Shown here piece after piece: positions 24,698 through 33,946 of a stretch of DNA of 64,000 bases (within the stretch, counting starts at the first letter, position 1; each line of letters begins with the position of its first letter). The position numbers were made by a program, and so were the translations under genes. Origin of the DNA: Hallerella porci (GTDB lineage Bacteria; Fibrobacterota; Fibrobacteria; Fibrobacterales; Fibrobacteraceae); assembly GCF_003148885.1 (NCBI RefSeq), contig NZ_QGHD01000011.1, positions 1-64,000 of the forward strand, in the 5' to 3' direction. The notes below the pieces were generated by a model. That model did no database searches. It was not told where the DNA came from and was given only the letters and a program-made list of their open reading frames with translations.

Positions 24698-25648
24698 ATG
24701 AAACGCAACAGTTTTGGCTTATTGATTTCGCTCATTCTTTTTTTTGTTGGAATTTCTTCGGCCGAAAACACTTCAATTTTTTCTTTACCCGGAGAATTAA
24801 ATTCTTTGGCGAAGCAAGCGATGGCGCAAGCGCTTCAAACAAATTATGCGGCTTCGTATGCGACGATTCAAAAAATTGAAAAGAAAAATGCGGGCGCAGC
24901 TTGTGTTCTAAGAAACATTGTGCGCTTGAGTGAATTTGACGATTTAGGCGATACTGTCGCATTGATAAAGGCTCACGAAGAACTTTCGCAGTGCAAAGCG
25001 GATAGCGCATGGGATGTGCTTCGAGAATTCGAATTGGGTTATGCGATGAGTGCCTTAGGGCATTCGTTTAAGGGTGCATTAGGGACGCGAAGCGCTGCAA
25101 AAAAATTTGAAGATTCCAAAGACAAAGATGCGCAGGCGATTTATTCGATTTACGCTTATTATGTCGATGACGGTTTTAGTTTTCTGCCGTTCGTCTCGGA
25201 CGACCGCGAAACTTATCTGAAAATTTTAGAAGAGCGTTCTGCAAAATCCGAATTTTTCTGGGCACTCTTTGCGACGCCACTCGCGTGGATGTATTACGAC
25301 CGCGAAGAATATGAAAAAGCGCTTGCGGTGGTGAATCGAGCCCTTGGAAAAGCGCCCGGAAATCCCATATTCATTCAGATGAAAGCGGATATGCTTTACA
25401 AATTAAAGCGTTACGCAGAGGCCGCAGAAATTTACGAGAAGAGCTCAAAGGATTATTATAAACGTTCCAAAAAATCGGTGCGGTATTTCTGCGCCGTCGG
25501 CAATTTAGCGCGGATTTATTTAGCGGCAGGCGATGACGAAAAAGCAAAAATGAAAGCGGGAAAATTCAACGATCCCGCATACGAAAAAGTGGAAAAATGG
25601 ATGCCCGCTTCTCTCGTAAAAGATTTGAAAAAGAAAAATCTTCTCTGA
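24698..25648 (+). CDS. Secreted TPR-repeat protein
   Basis: This 316-residue protein has a signal peptide (FGLLISLILFFVGISSA) and at least two recognisable TPRs at about 210-280, with motifs such as AWMYYDREEYEKALAVVNRA and AEIYEKS. The N-terminal part is also helical. The ATG at 24698 is chosen because the signal peptide starts there. It follows the LpoA-like gene after 54 bp and is probably in the same unit. It is likely a periplasmic or outer-membrane scaffold; partners are unknown. Confidence 0.7.
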   Translation: MKRNSFGLLISLILFFVGISSAENTSIFSLPGELNSLAKQAMAQALQTNYAASYATIQKIEKKNAGAACVLRNIVRLSEFDDLGDTVALIKAHEELSQCKADSAWDVLREFELGYAMSALGHSFKGALGTRSAAKKFEDSKDKDAQAIYSIYAYYVDDGFSFLPFVSDDRETYLKILEERSAKSEFFWALFATPLAWMYYDREEYEKALAVVNRALGKAPGNPIFIQMKADMLYKLKRYAEAAEIYEKSSKDYYKRSKKSVRYFCAVGNLARIYLAAGDDEKAKMKAGKFNDPAYEKVEKWMPASLVKDLKKKNLL

Positions 25649-25690
25649 TTTTAGAAACAAAAATAATTTGCAATTTCAGCGTTTAAAAAA

Positions 25691-25721
25691 GAAAAACTCT
25701 CGCGAGTGTGAGAGTTTTTCT
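25691..25721. terminator. Bidirectional terminator (TPR gene / eno)
   Basis: AAAAACTCTC (25692-25701) pairs perfectly with GAGAGTTTTT (25710-25719) around an 8-nt loop, with T-rich flanks in both directions. Confidence 0.9.
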
Positions 25722-25738
25722 TTGACAAAAGTTGTCAA

Positions 25739-27121
25739 TTACTTGCGCGGATCGCCAGCGTAAACAGCCTTCTTGCCGAGTTCTTCTTCGATTGCGAGAA
25801 GACGGTTGTACTTGGCAATACGGTCGGTACGAGAGAGCGAACCAGTCTTGATCTGGCCAGCAGCAGTACCCACAGCGAGGTCAGCGATGAAGGTGTCTTC
25901 GGTTTCGCCAGAACGGTGAGAAACGATCGGAGCGTAGCCCTTTTCCTGAGCAGTCTTGATAGCGGCGAGAGTTTCGGAAATAGAACCGACCTGGTTCACC
26001 TTGATAAGGATTGCGTTTGCAATGCCAGCTTCGATACCTTCGTTGAAGATAGTCGGGTTGGTCACAAACAGATCGTCGCCAACGAGGTTGATCTTCTTGC
26101 CGAGATCCTGAGTGAGAACCTTCCAACCTGCCCAGTCGTTTTCGTCCAAGCCGTCTTCGATCGAGAAGATAGAGAACTTGTCCACGAGCTTTTCGTAGTA
26201 CTTAACGAGCTGTGCGCTCTTGTAGGTCTTGCCGTTAGACTTCTTGAAGGTGTAAGTCTTATTCTTGTCCCACTTGGTCTTTTCGCTCTTTTCTTCTTGA
26301 TCACAGAATTCAGAGGAAGCGACGTCGAGAGCAATCTTGATGTCCTTGCCGAACTTGTAGCCAGCAGCTTCGGTTGCATCCTTGAGAGCGGTGAGAGCCT
26401 TTTCGAGGGTCATCACACCGGTAATCTTCCAACCGAATTTAGACTTCGGATCTTTCTTCAGAGCAACGCCCGGAGCAAAACCACCTTCGTCACCGACGGT
26501 CGTTTCGTAGCCACCCTTCTTGAGAACGCTCTTGAGGGAGTGGAAAATTTCAGTGACCATCTGGAGGCCCTTCGAGAAAGAAGAAGCGCCAACCGGAGCG
26601 ATCATGAATTCTTGGAAGTCAATCGGAGCAGAAGAGTGAGCACCGCCGTTAATCACGTTGCACATCGGGCACGGGAGAGTGAGTTTCTTGGTGCCATGGA
26701 GCTTTGCGATGTACTGATAAAGCGGAAGGCCTGCTTCCTTAGCAGCAGCAACGCAGACAGCCATCGAAACAGCGAGAATTGCGTTTGCACCGAGATGATT
26801 CTTGTGCATGCGATCGCCGTCGAGTTCGATCATCTTATCGTCAACAGCTTTCTGATCAAATGCATCCATTCCGATGATGCCTTTGCCTTTCTTTGCAATT
26901 TTTTCGTTAACATTGTTCACAGCCTTGGTTGTACCCTTGCCGCAGTATGCCTTGCCACCATCGCGGAGTTCGCAAGCTTCGCGGATACCGGTAGAAGCAC
27001 CGCTCGGAACCTTAGCGACGCCTTCGACGCCAGATTCGAGAACAACGACAGCTTCGACAGTCGGATTGCCACGGGAATCCAGAATCTGACGAGCCTTAAC
27101 AGACTTGATAATTGCAGCCAT
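25739..27121 (-). CDS. eno: Enolase
   Basis: This 460-residue enzyme interconverts 2-phosphoglycerate and phosphoenolpyruvate. Visible motifs are [10 protein letters not shown] near residue 41, DEGGFAP near 212, the metal ligand region [11 protein letters not shown] near 322, VGDDLFVTN near 346 and the catalytic lysine in [10 protein letters not shown] near 374. It is about 30 residues longer than E. coli enolase, mainly in a lysine-rich stretch at about 275-305. The DNA is clearly less AT-rich than its surroundings, which fits strong codon bias in a highly expressed glycolytic gene. Confidence 0.97.
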   Translation of the reverse strand: MAAIIKSVKARQILDSRGNPTVEAVVVLESGVEGVAKVPSGASTGIREACELRDGGKAYCGKGTTKAVNNVNEKIAKKGKGIIGMDAFDQKAVDDKMIELDGDRMHKNHLGANAILAVSMAVCVAAAKEAGLPLYQYIAKLHGTKKLTLPCPMCNVINGGAHSSAPIDFQEFMIAPVGASSFSKGLQMVTEIFHSLKSVLKKGGYETTVGDEGGFAPGVALKKDPKSKFGWKITGVMTLEKALTALKDATEAAGYKFGKDIKIALDVASSEFCDQEEKSEKTKWDKNKTYTFKKSNGKTYKSAQLVKYYEKLVDKFSIFSIEDGLDENDWAGWKVLTQDLGKKINLVGDDLFVTNPTIFNEGIEAGIANAILIKVNQVGSISETLAAIKTAQEKGYAPIVSHRSGETEDTFIADLAVGTAAGQIKTGSLSRTDRIAKYNRLLAIEEELGKKAVYAGDPRK

Positions 27122-27240
27122 ATTTTGCCTTTTGGTTAGAGTGAAAAATCTTTGTTATTGAATATAGAAAAAAATGTGAATAAACGGTAGTATAAGTAGA
27201 GTGTCTTCGGTTGTAAAATTCGAATTTCTAATTTTGAATT

Positions 27241-29001
27241 ATGGCATTACTTTCCGTCAAAAATTTATTGCTTCGTTTTAGCGATCCCGCTTTACTCGAT
27301 CATGTTTCCTTTGATATTCAAGAAGGTGAACGCGTTTGTTTGATGGGACGAAACGGCGAAGGCAAAAGTACGCTGCTCAAAATTCTCTCGGGCGAAATGG
27401 AAGCGAACTCGGGTGAAATTATTCGCAAAAATGGTTTAAGAACTTCGCGGTTAATTCAAGAAATTCCTGCGCACATTGCAGGAACTGTCCGCGATATTGT
27501 TATCGGCGAAACTCCAGAAAGACATACCGCAGGCGAAGATATTTTAGGAAAGACGGGAATTGATCCGGATGCAAAATATGATTCGCTTTCGGGCGGACAA
27601 AAACGCCGCGTTCTTTTTGCGAAGGCGATTGCCGAAGAACCGGATTTGCTTTTGCTCGATGAGCCGACGAATCACTTGGATATTCCGAGCATTCAATGGC
27701 TCGAAGGAATTCTCGCGCGGGTGCAATGCACGGTTCTTTTCATCAGTCACGACCGTGCTTTTGTGCGGCGCTTGGCGACTCGGATTTTGGAATTAGACCG
27801 TGGACGAATTCGTTCTTGGAATTTTCCTTACGATGAATTTGTGCGTCACCGCGACGCGGCACTTGCCGAAGAAGAAAAAGCGAATAAACTTTTTGACAAG
27901 CGTTTAGCCGAAGAAGAAGTTTGGATTCGCAAAGGAATTCAAGCCCGCAGAACGCGTAACGAAGGCCGCGTCCGCGCACTGATTCAAATGCGAAGAGAAC
28001 GCGCTGACAGAAGAAATCGCACGGGAAATGTGAAAATGCAAATTACCGAAGCGGAACGCTCGGGGCGTCTTGTTGTCCGCGCAGAAAATATTTCGTATTC
28101 GTATGAAGGGCGTCCGCTAATTCAGAATTTTTCGACGGAAATTTCTCGTGGCGATCGTGTAGGAATTGTGGGCGAAAACGGCTGCGGCAAAACGACGCTT
28201 TTAAAAATTCTTCTCGGCGAACTCACGCCGCAAAGCGGAAGCGTGCGCTTGGGCTCGAATTTACAAATCGCCTATTTTGATCAAATGCGGACTCGTTTGC
28301 GCGAAGATAAATCGCTCATTGAAAATATCGGCGACGGGCAAGAATATGTCGTGCTCAATGGACAGAAACGCCACGTGCTCAGCTATTTGCAAGATTTTTT
28401 GTTTACCGCACAACGCGCCCGCGGACCGATCAGCGCACTTTCGGGCGGTGAACGCAATCGTTTGCTTCTCGCTTGTTTATTTTCGCATCCGTCGAATGTT
28501 CTCGTTCTCGATGAACCGACGAATGACTTGGACATGGAAACTTTGGATTTACTCGCGGACTTGCTTGTAGAATATAACGGCACCGTGATTACAGTAAGCC
28601 ATGACCGCGATTTTTTGGATAACGTCGCCACCGAAATTTTAGGCTTTGAAGGAGTCGGCGATATTCACGAAAACGTGGGCGGTTATTCGGATTATGCCGA
28701 AGCAAAAAAATTGCGCATCAAAGAAGCGGAAAGTGTCTCGGCAAATTTGAAAAAAGAAACGTCCGAAAAACGGGTGAAAGAAAAAAAGAAACGCAGCTAT
28801 AAAGAAGAGCGCGAATATCAAGCGCTCCCTGATTTAATCGATAAATTGGAAAAAGAAATTACCGAATTGCAAACGGCGCTTGGAACGGAAGAGGTTTATA
28901 CGAATGCGACAAAACTCATCGAAATCCAAGCGCAATTAGCGGAAAAAGAAAAGCAATTAGAAACGGCTTACGAACGCTTTGAAATTTTGGACGCTTATTA
29001 A
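27241..29001 (+). CDS. ABC-F family ATPase (Uup-like)
   Basis: This 586-residue protein has two ABC domains and no membrane domain. Domain 1 has GRNGEGKST near residue 36, signature LSGGQKRR and LLLLDEPTNHLD. Domain 2 has GENGCGKTT near 313, LSGGERNR and LVLDEPTNDLD. The C-terminal 90 residues form a charged coiled coil, as in Uup. ABC-F proteins act on ribosomes or nucleic-acid structures. There is no Shine-Dalgarno before the ATG. It is a single gene between eno and the convergent methionine-synthase-like gene. Confidence 0.9.
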   Translation: MALLSVKNLLLRFSDPALLDHVSFDIQEGERVCLMGRNGEGKSTLLKILSGEMEANSGEIIRKNGLRTSRLIQEIPAHIAGTVRDIVIGETPERHTAGEDILGKTGIDPDAKYDSLSGGQKRRVLFAKAIAEEPDLLLLDEPTNHLDIPSIQWLEGILARVQCTVLFISHDRAFVRRLATRILELDRGRIRSWNFPYDEFVRHRDAALAEEEKANKLFDKRLAEEEVWIRKGIQARRTRNEGRVRALIQMRRERADRRNRTGNVKMQITEAERSGRLVVRAENISYSYEGRPLIQNFSTEISRGDRVGIVGENGCGKTTLLKILLGELTPQSGSVRLGSNLQIAYFDQMRTRLREDKSLIENIGDGQEYVVLNGQKRHVLSYLQDFLFTAQRARGPISALSGGERNRLLLACLFSHPSNVLVLDEPTNDLDMETLDLLADLLVEYNGTVITVSHDRDFLDNVATEILGFEGVGDIHENVGGYSDYAEAKKLRIKEAESVSANLKKETSEKRVKEKKKRSYKEEREYQALPDLIDKLEKEITELQTALGTEEVYTNATKLIEIQAQLAEKEKQLETAYERFEILDAY

Positions 29002-29023
29002 CGTCCAAAATTCTGCGCTTTTT

Positions 29024-30139
29024 TTATCCCCAGACTTCGTCGGCAATCGATTTGACTAAATCAAGCTTTGCCCATTGTTCGTCTTCGGTTAAGCGGTTAC
29101 CGATTTCGCAAGAAGCGAAACCGCATTGCGGGCTTAAATAAAGATTGTCAAGAGTAACGAATTTTGAAGCTTCGTGAATGCGTTTAATCTCTTCGTTTCT
29201 GTCTTCTAATTTCGGCGACTTCGAAGTAATCAAACCCAAAACGACTTTCTTATTTTTCGGCACGAATTTGAGCGCATCAAAAGAACCCGAACGTTCATCG
29301 TCGTATTCCAAATAAAAAGCGTTCACATTTTCTTTGGCAAATAAGTAAGGTGCAACCGGGTCATAAGCGCCTTGAGAAGCGAAGCAAGAATTGTAATTGC
29401 CACGGCACACATGCGTGTTGATGACTAAATCTTCGGGCAAATTTTCGATTGCGAGATTATTCAAACGCAGATAAAGAGCTGCTTCGTCTTCAATGGAAAA
29501 TTCCGTTTTGCCGCGAGCTTTCCAATAATCTTTATCGATGATCATTCCCCAAGTGCAGTCGTCAAGTTGAATGGTTCTGCAGCCCGCTTGATAAAGTTCA
29601 AGAATCGTTTCGTGATAAGCTTTTGCAATATCTTGAATCAAGACTTCTTTATCGGGGTAAAATTGATTCGTATTTTTTCCGTTATCGCCGCGGAAAAGTT
29701 CTGCCCAAAGTTGCGCGGGCGCAGGAATTGTCTGCTTTGCGATAATGCCTTCTTCTTCAAATTGTTTGACGAATTTATAGTGATTGACAAACGGATGATT
29801 TGTTCCTGAAATTTTTCCGGTAATTTGAATGGAACCTTTTTTGGTTTCAATTCCGTGGAATTTGTAACCGTGTTCAAGTTCAATATGTTCAATTCCGTTG
29901 AATCCCCAGAAGAAATCCAAATGCCAATAACTGCGGCGGAATTCACCGTCGGTAATCACATGAAGCCCGTGCGCTTTTTGCTTTTTCACCAGTTCGGTGA
30001 TTAGTTTGTCTTCAACATTTTTCAAATCTTCTGCAGAGATTTTTCCGCTTGCAAAATTGGCTCTTGCTTCTTTTAATTCTGCGGGACGCAAGAAACTTCC
30101 GACGAAATCAGCTCTAAATGGTGCGTGAATTGTGGACAT
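29024..30139 (-). CDS. Cobalamin-independent methionine synthase-like protein (MetE C-terminal type)
   Basis: This 371-residue protein corresponds to the catalytic barrel of MetE alone, as in the YxjG/YxjH group. Zinc-ligand motifs are HVCRGN near residue 235 and SPQCGFAS near 335, with the Glu in YLEYDDE between them. It would methylate homocysteine (or a homocysteine-like thiol) to methionine. Because the N-terminal half of MetE is missing, the methyl donor may not be the usual folate. The ATG at 30139 follows AAAGGAG. It is divergent from an Lrp-type regulator, a likely control link. Confidence 0.85.
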   Translation of the reverse strand: MSTIHAPFRADFVGSFLRPAELKEARANFASGKISAEDLKNVEDKLITELVKKQKAHGLHVITDGEFRRSYWHLDFFWGFNGIEHIELEHGYKFHGIETKKGSIQITGKISGTNHPFVNHYKFVKQFEEEGIIAKQTIPAPAQLWAELFRGDNGKNTNQFYPDKEVLIQDIAKAYHETILELYQAGCRTIQLDDCTWGMIIDKDYWKARGKTEFSIEDEAALYLRLNNLAIENLPEDLVINTHVCRGNYNSCFASQGAYDPVAPYLFAKENVNAFYLEYDDERSGSFDALKFVPKNKKVVLGLITSKSPKLEDRNEEIKRIHEASKFVTLDNLYLSPQCGFASCEIGNRLTEDEQWAKLDLVKSIADEVWG

Positions 30140-30296
30140 GTAAACTCCTTTCTTGTGGTTGTTTTTGATGTGCACAAATCTATAAAGCGAAAAATGAGCT
30201 CCTAAAATTTTCTAATAAAAAAGAAAACAATTCTATTTTTGACTAAAATTTGATTGAATTGAAGAAAATTATTCTAAAAATTTCTAATTTCGTAGA

Positions 30297-30758
30297 ATGG
30301 AAAATTTAGATGAAATCGATAGAAAAATTCTTCAGCTGATGCAAGAAAACGCAAAGCTCACCACAAAAGAGTTAGCGGATAAAATCAAACTTTCTCCAAC
30401 GCCTACATTTGAACGCTTGAAACGCTTAGAGCGCGAAGGTTTCATCGATCATTACGCCGCCGTTTTACATCCCGAGAAAACGGGAAATGGGCTCATCGCT
30501 TTTTGCAATATTCGTTTAAAGCAACACAGCAGAACGATTGGACTTGATTTTATTCAAGCGGTTCAAAAAATTCCCGAAGTGACGGAATGCTATAATATTT
30601 CGGGCGATTACGATTTTATGATTAAAATTTATGTGCGGGATATGCCGCATTATCAAGAATTTGTTTTAATGCGACTCGGAGAAATTAAAAGCATTGGAAG
30701 TTTGCATAGTATTTTTGTCATCGGAGAAATTAAAAATTCGCACGCAATTCCGGTTTGA
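30297..30758 (+). CDS. Lrp/AsnC family transcriptional regulator
   Basis: This 153-residue protein has an N-terminal winged helix-turn-helix (about residues 1-60, LTTKELADKIKLSPTPTFER) and a C-terminal RAM ligand-binding domain (about 65-145, VTECYNISGDYDFMIKI). Lrp-type octamers respond to amino acids and often regulate the divergent neighbour, here the MetE-like gene. The 157-bp gap between them contains two TTTCTAAT copies that could be part of a binding site. It ends at a strong terminator shared with purM. Confidence 0.9.
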   Translation: MENLDEIDRKILQLMQENAKLTTKELADKIKLSPTPTFERLKRLEREGFIDHYAAVLHPEKTGNGLIAFCNIRLKQHSRTIGLDFIQAVQKIPEVTECYNISGDYDFMIKIYVRDMPHYQEFVLMRLGEIKSIGSLHSIFVIGEIKNSHAIPV

Positions 30759-30773
30759 TTTTTTCACAGGTCA

Positions 30774-30803
30774 AATGAAAAACGCCCCGCTTCGCGGGGC
30801 GTT
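30774..30803 (-). terminator. Terminator of the purM unit
   Basis: AACGCCCCGC (30781-30790) and GCGGGGCGTT (30794-30803) form a perfect 10-bp stem with a TTC loop. The T-run is on the minus-strand side (TTTTTCATTT), so it mainly ends purM transcription. Confidence 0.9.
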
Positions 30804-30820
30804 CTGCGTTAACTTTTTAC

Positions 30821-31846
30821 TTAGTCTTTGAAGAGAACTTTCTTCGATCCCTTCACGACTTCACCGACCATATAATACGGTTCATTTTTCGCTTTGAGAT
30901 GCGCTTCTACGTCAGCGAGATTTTTGTCGTCGACGAAGACGAGCATGCCAATTCCCATATTGAATGTGGAATACATTTCGTCTTTTTCCACAGTGCCCGC
31001 TTGCTGAATGAGCTTGAAGATTGCGGGAACTTCCCAAGAAGTGCGATCGATAACGACATCGACATCAGCCGGGAGAATACGTGGAATGTTTCCTTGGAAG
31101 CCCGAACCGGTAACGTGCACAAGGCCGTCGATTTTTTTCGCATTGGTCAAATCGATGAGGCTCTTGTAATAGCTGCGGTGCGGAACGGTGAGCGCTTCGC
31201 CGATAGTTTTGTCAAGGCATTCGACGCGCGATTGCGGTGTGTAGCCGGCGACTTCAAAGAGCGCCTTGCGAGCGAGAGAATAACCGTTGGTGTGAAGACC
31301 GGTTGACGGAAGGCCGAGAATTTTTGTGCCCGGATGAATGCGAGAACCATCGATGATATTATCGCGTTCGACGACGCCGACGATTGTTCCCGAAATATCG
31401 TAATCGCCTTTTGCGTAGAAGCCCGGCATTTCTGCTGTTTCGCCGCCGATGAGAACCATATCATTTTCGCGACAAGCTTTTGCCATGCCGACGACGATAC
31501 TGTCCATCACTTGCGGTTCCAAGCTGCCCATCGCAACGTAGTCCAAGAAGAAGAGCGGACGCGCACCTTGCACGAGAATGTCGTTGCAGCAGTGGTTCAC
31601 AATGTCTTGGCCTGGGAGAGTGTGCGAGCCCATTTCGATATCGACTTTGAGCTTTGTACCGACACCATCTACAGAACTGACGAGCACGGGATCCTTAAAG
31701 CCGAGATGCTTTAAAGTAAAAAGTCCGCCGAAGTTACCAACGTCACCCAAGACGCATGGATTAAACGTGGAACGGACAGACTTTTTGACGCCGACCATGG
31801 CTTCGTCTGCACGAGAAAGGGAAACACCTGCGTCTGCATAATTCAT
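30821..31846 (-). CDS. purM: Phosphoribosylformylglycinamidine cyclo-ligase (AIR synthetase)
   Basis: This 341-residue enzyme makes 5-aminoimidazole ribotide from FGAM with ATP in de novo purine synthesis. The family motifs VSSVDGVGTKLKVD near residue 57, LIGGETAEMPGFY near 135 and MGIGMLVFVD near 303 are intact. AAAGGA precedes the ATG. It lies 27 bp downstream of the cyclic-nucleotide-binding/DUF4388 gene and probably shares its transcript. Confidence 0.95.
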   Translation of the reverse strand: MNYADAGVSLSRADEAMVGVKKSVRSTFNPCVLGDVGNFGGLFTLKHLGFKDPVLVSSVDGVGTKLKVDIEMGSHTLPGQDIVNHCCNDILVQGARPLFFLDYVAMGSLEPQVMDSIVVGMAKACRENDMVLIGGETAEMPGFYAKGDYDISGTIVGVVERDNIIDGSRIHPGTKILGLPSTGLHTNGYSLARKALFEVAGYTPQSRVECLDKTIGEALTVPHRSYYKSLIDLTNAKKIDGLVHVTGSGFQGNIPRILPADVDVVIDRTSWEVPAIFKLIQQAGTVEKDEMYSTFNMGIGMLVFVDDKNLADVEAHLKAKNEPYYMVGEVVKGSKKVLFKD

Positions 31847-31873
31847 ACGATTTTTTCCTTTGTTTTTTTGTTT

Positions 31874-32680
31874 TTATTGATTCTTCTTTTGCTGGAGCTG
31901 CTTTTCGTCGATGTTGCGAAGCGCATCCAGAATTAAACTTGTCGTATCAGCTTGCTGATTGATATTCACCGCATCGGGCATCAAATGCGTATCCAATTTG
32001 AAGAGCGTATCTTCGCCCCAAGAAAGCATGAGCTCAAAGGCGTCGGGACCGGTAAGGCGCCCGCTTTTTGCACAGCAAATTCTGCCGTCTTTAAATGCGA
32101 TAAATCCCGAAGCGCCGTTGCATTCGAGTAGAACGGTTCCCGTGATGCGGCTCTTTTCCAAAGTTTGCGCAAAATCGATAAAAGGAAGAACGCGTCCACT
32201 CGCTAAAAGCGAGAGGCTTTCGAATTCATCGAGCGCTTGATTTTTTGCGCGGAGACGATCGGCTGCGATTTTGTAAAGGCAGACGACGATGCTCGGATTT
32301 TTTTCGAGAAATTTGATGAACGCTTCACGAGAAAGGTGAAGCACAGTGCAATCTTCGGCGGCGATAACGGTATTGCTCGTCGCTTCGTTGCAGAGAATTG
32401 ACATTTCGCCAAAGCACGCACCGGTTTCGAGCCAAGCGATGACATTGTAATGTCCATCGGGGAAAAAGCTTCCGCAAATTTGAGCGCGTCCGCTTTGCAA
32501 AACGCAGAAAGTTTTTCCGTCTTGTCCGCCCGAAATAATGGTTTCGCCGGCTTCGTATTCTTTGATCTGTGAATTGAGCAAAAAAAAGTCTGCGGATTCC
32601 CGCGGAATTTGCTGCAGGAAGGGGACTTCTCTTTCGTAAGATGCCGAGATCCAATCACCGATGCTAGAACGATTTGTCAT
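31874..32680 (-). CDS. Cyclic-nucleotide-binding domain plus DUF4388 protein
   Basis: The 268 residues contain an N-terminal Crp-like cyclic-nucleotide-binding domain (about 20-145) with the binding-cassette motif GACFGEMSILCNEATSNTV. A DUF4388 domain at about 165-255 follows, with ITGTVLLECNGASGFIAFKDG and a downstream AFELMLSWGEDTLF. There is no DNA-binding domain, so this is more likely a signalling or polar-localisation protein than a transcription factor. It lies between the BtuF-like lipoprotein (6-bp gap) and purM on the same strand. The ligand could be cAMP, cGMP or another nucleotide. Confidence 0.8.
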   Translation of the reverse strand: MTNRSSIGDWISASYEREVPFLQQIPRESADFFLLNSQIKEYEAGETIISGGQDGKTFCVLQSGRAQICGSFFPDGHYNVIAWLETGACFGEMSILCNEATSNTVIAAEDCTVLHLSREAFIKFLEKNPSIVVCLYKIAADRLRAKNQALDEFESLSLLASGRVLPFIDFAQTLEKSRITGTVLLECNGASGFIAFKDGRICCAKSGRLTGPDAFELMLSWGEDTLFKLDTHLMPDAVNINQQADTTSLILDALRNIDEKQLQQKKNQ

Positions 32681-32686
32681 ATCTGC

Positions 32687-33844
32687 TTAAAAATTAGAAA
32701 GTTTGCGATACCATCTGGACGGCTCATCTTGAAAATATGCCGGATGTAGGATTTTTGCGACATCGAGCAGTAAAGAGTCGGGTTTGACGACTGCGCTTTC
32801 ATAAAAATCGAGGCCGCCTGCAGGACCTTGCCGTAAATTATAGCCGTAAATTTCGCCGGTTTTCCAAACGGGGAAAAGTTTCACGCGGCTTTCGCCCGCA
32901 AGAATTTCTTGTAAATTTTTTCCGTAAGCGTTCAACCAAATGTCGGCTTTTTGCACATCGGAAAATGCTTTTTCAAAAGGCATCGAAAGAGTTTCTTTCG
33001 ACGAATCATTTGCCCACAAGTAAATGCCGCCAGCGTCTTGAATTAAATGCGCCATAAAACTTTTCCCAGTGGACGCATACCAAGTTCCCGCAGCTGCAGA
33101 ACCGGTAAAGACGATGGGTTTTGCTTTTACCATCGCATTGATTTTTTGCAAAATTTCTCTGTAGCTTTTTTCGTGTGCTGCAAAAAGCGAATCTGCGCGG
33201 GATTCTTTGCCCGTTAAAATGCCGAAGAATTTTAACCATTCGGCTTTGGCGAGCGGACTATTTTCAATCCATTCCGAAGTTAAAATCACGGGCATTTTTA
33301 ATTGAGCGAGTTTGGGATAAGCGTCGTAAATAGATTCGCCCATCGAGAATGCGAAAATCGCATCGGCGTTAAGCGCATAAATTTTTTCGGGAGAAAGCGC
33401 TGCGCCTTCGCCGACTTCGTTAATTTGTACGGAATCTGCCCATGCATAAAATGCAGAATCTGCGATGTATTTTTTCGTATCGATGCCGACGATATTTTTT
33501 TCCATTTGTAGCGCAGACAAAAATCCGAGGTAAGTGGAAGAAAGGGCGACGATGCGTTTTGCGGGAATAGAAATTTGCGGATAATTCGAAAGGTTTGGCG
33601 GAATTTCTTGGGGCGAAAGCGAATCTTTAAGCAGCCAACGCACTGGCGCCGCTTTCCCGTTTTGAACTTGCAAAATGCGGAAACTGCCGCAAGAATCGAC
33701 GGAAAAATTTTGAGCGTAAGCGAGGGTGAGCGCGGGCTTTTCTTCGCAGGCGGGGATGATTTTTTTTTCTGGAGAATTTTCTTTGCAGCCGTTTAGCGCA
33801 AAAAGGCAAAGAAAAAAGGCGAATAAAGGGAAAATTTTTCTCAT
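32687..33844 (-). CDS. BtuF/FepB-type substrate-binding lipoprotein
   Basis: This 385-residue protein has a lipobox LNGC (cysteine at about residue 20) and the type III periplasmic-binding fold of vitamin B12/siderophore/haem receptors: RIVALSSTYLGFLSALQ, then LSPEKIYALNADAIFAF and a long backbone helix. Ligand is unknown. No BtuC/FecD permease or ATPase gene is in this window, so it is an orphan receptor or is served by a distant transporter. It is the first gene of a three-gene minus-strand unit ending with purM. Confidence 0.8.
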   Translation of the reverse strand: MRKIFPLFAFFLCLFALNGCKENSPEKKIIPACEEKPALTLAYAQNFSVDSCGSFRILQVQNGKAAPVRWLLKDSLSPQEIPPNLSNYPQISIPAKRIVALSSTYLGFLSALQMEKNIVGIDTKKYIADSAFYAWADSVQINEVGEGAALSPEKIYALNADAIFAFSMGESIYDAYPKLAQLKMPVILTSEWIENSPLAKAEWLKFFGILTGKESRADSLFAAHEKSYREILQKINAMVKAKPIVFTGSAAAGTWYASTGKSFMAHLIQDAGGIYLWANDSSKETLSMPFEKAFSDVQKADIWLNAYGKNLQEILAGESRVKLFPVWKTGEIYGYNLRQGPAGGLDFYESAVVKPDSLLLDVAKILHPAYFQDEPSRWYRKLSNF

Positions 33845-33946
33845 AATGTAAAATTAGAATTTTGCGTTTCACTAGAATGGGGCAATTTTCCGTCAAATTT
33901 TGTATGCAAATCACTCCGCATTCTTTTTTTAAGCTATTTTAATTGT

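Noticed and set aside
25916-27139. 407-codon frame on the plus strand opposite enolase
   Set aside because: It is an antisense shadow of the strongly codon-biased eno gene and has no recognisable domain.
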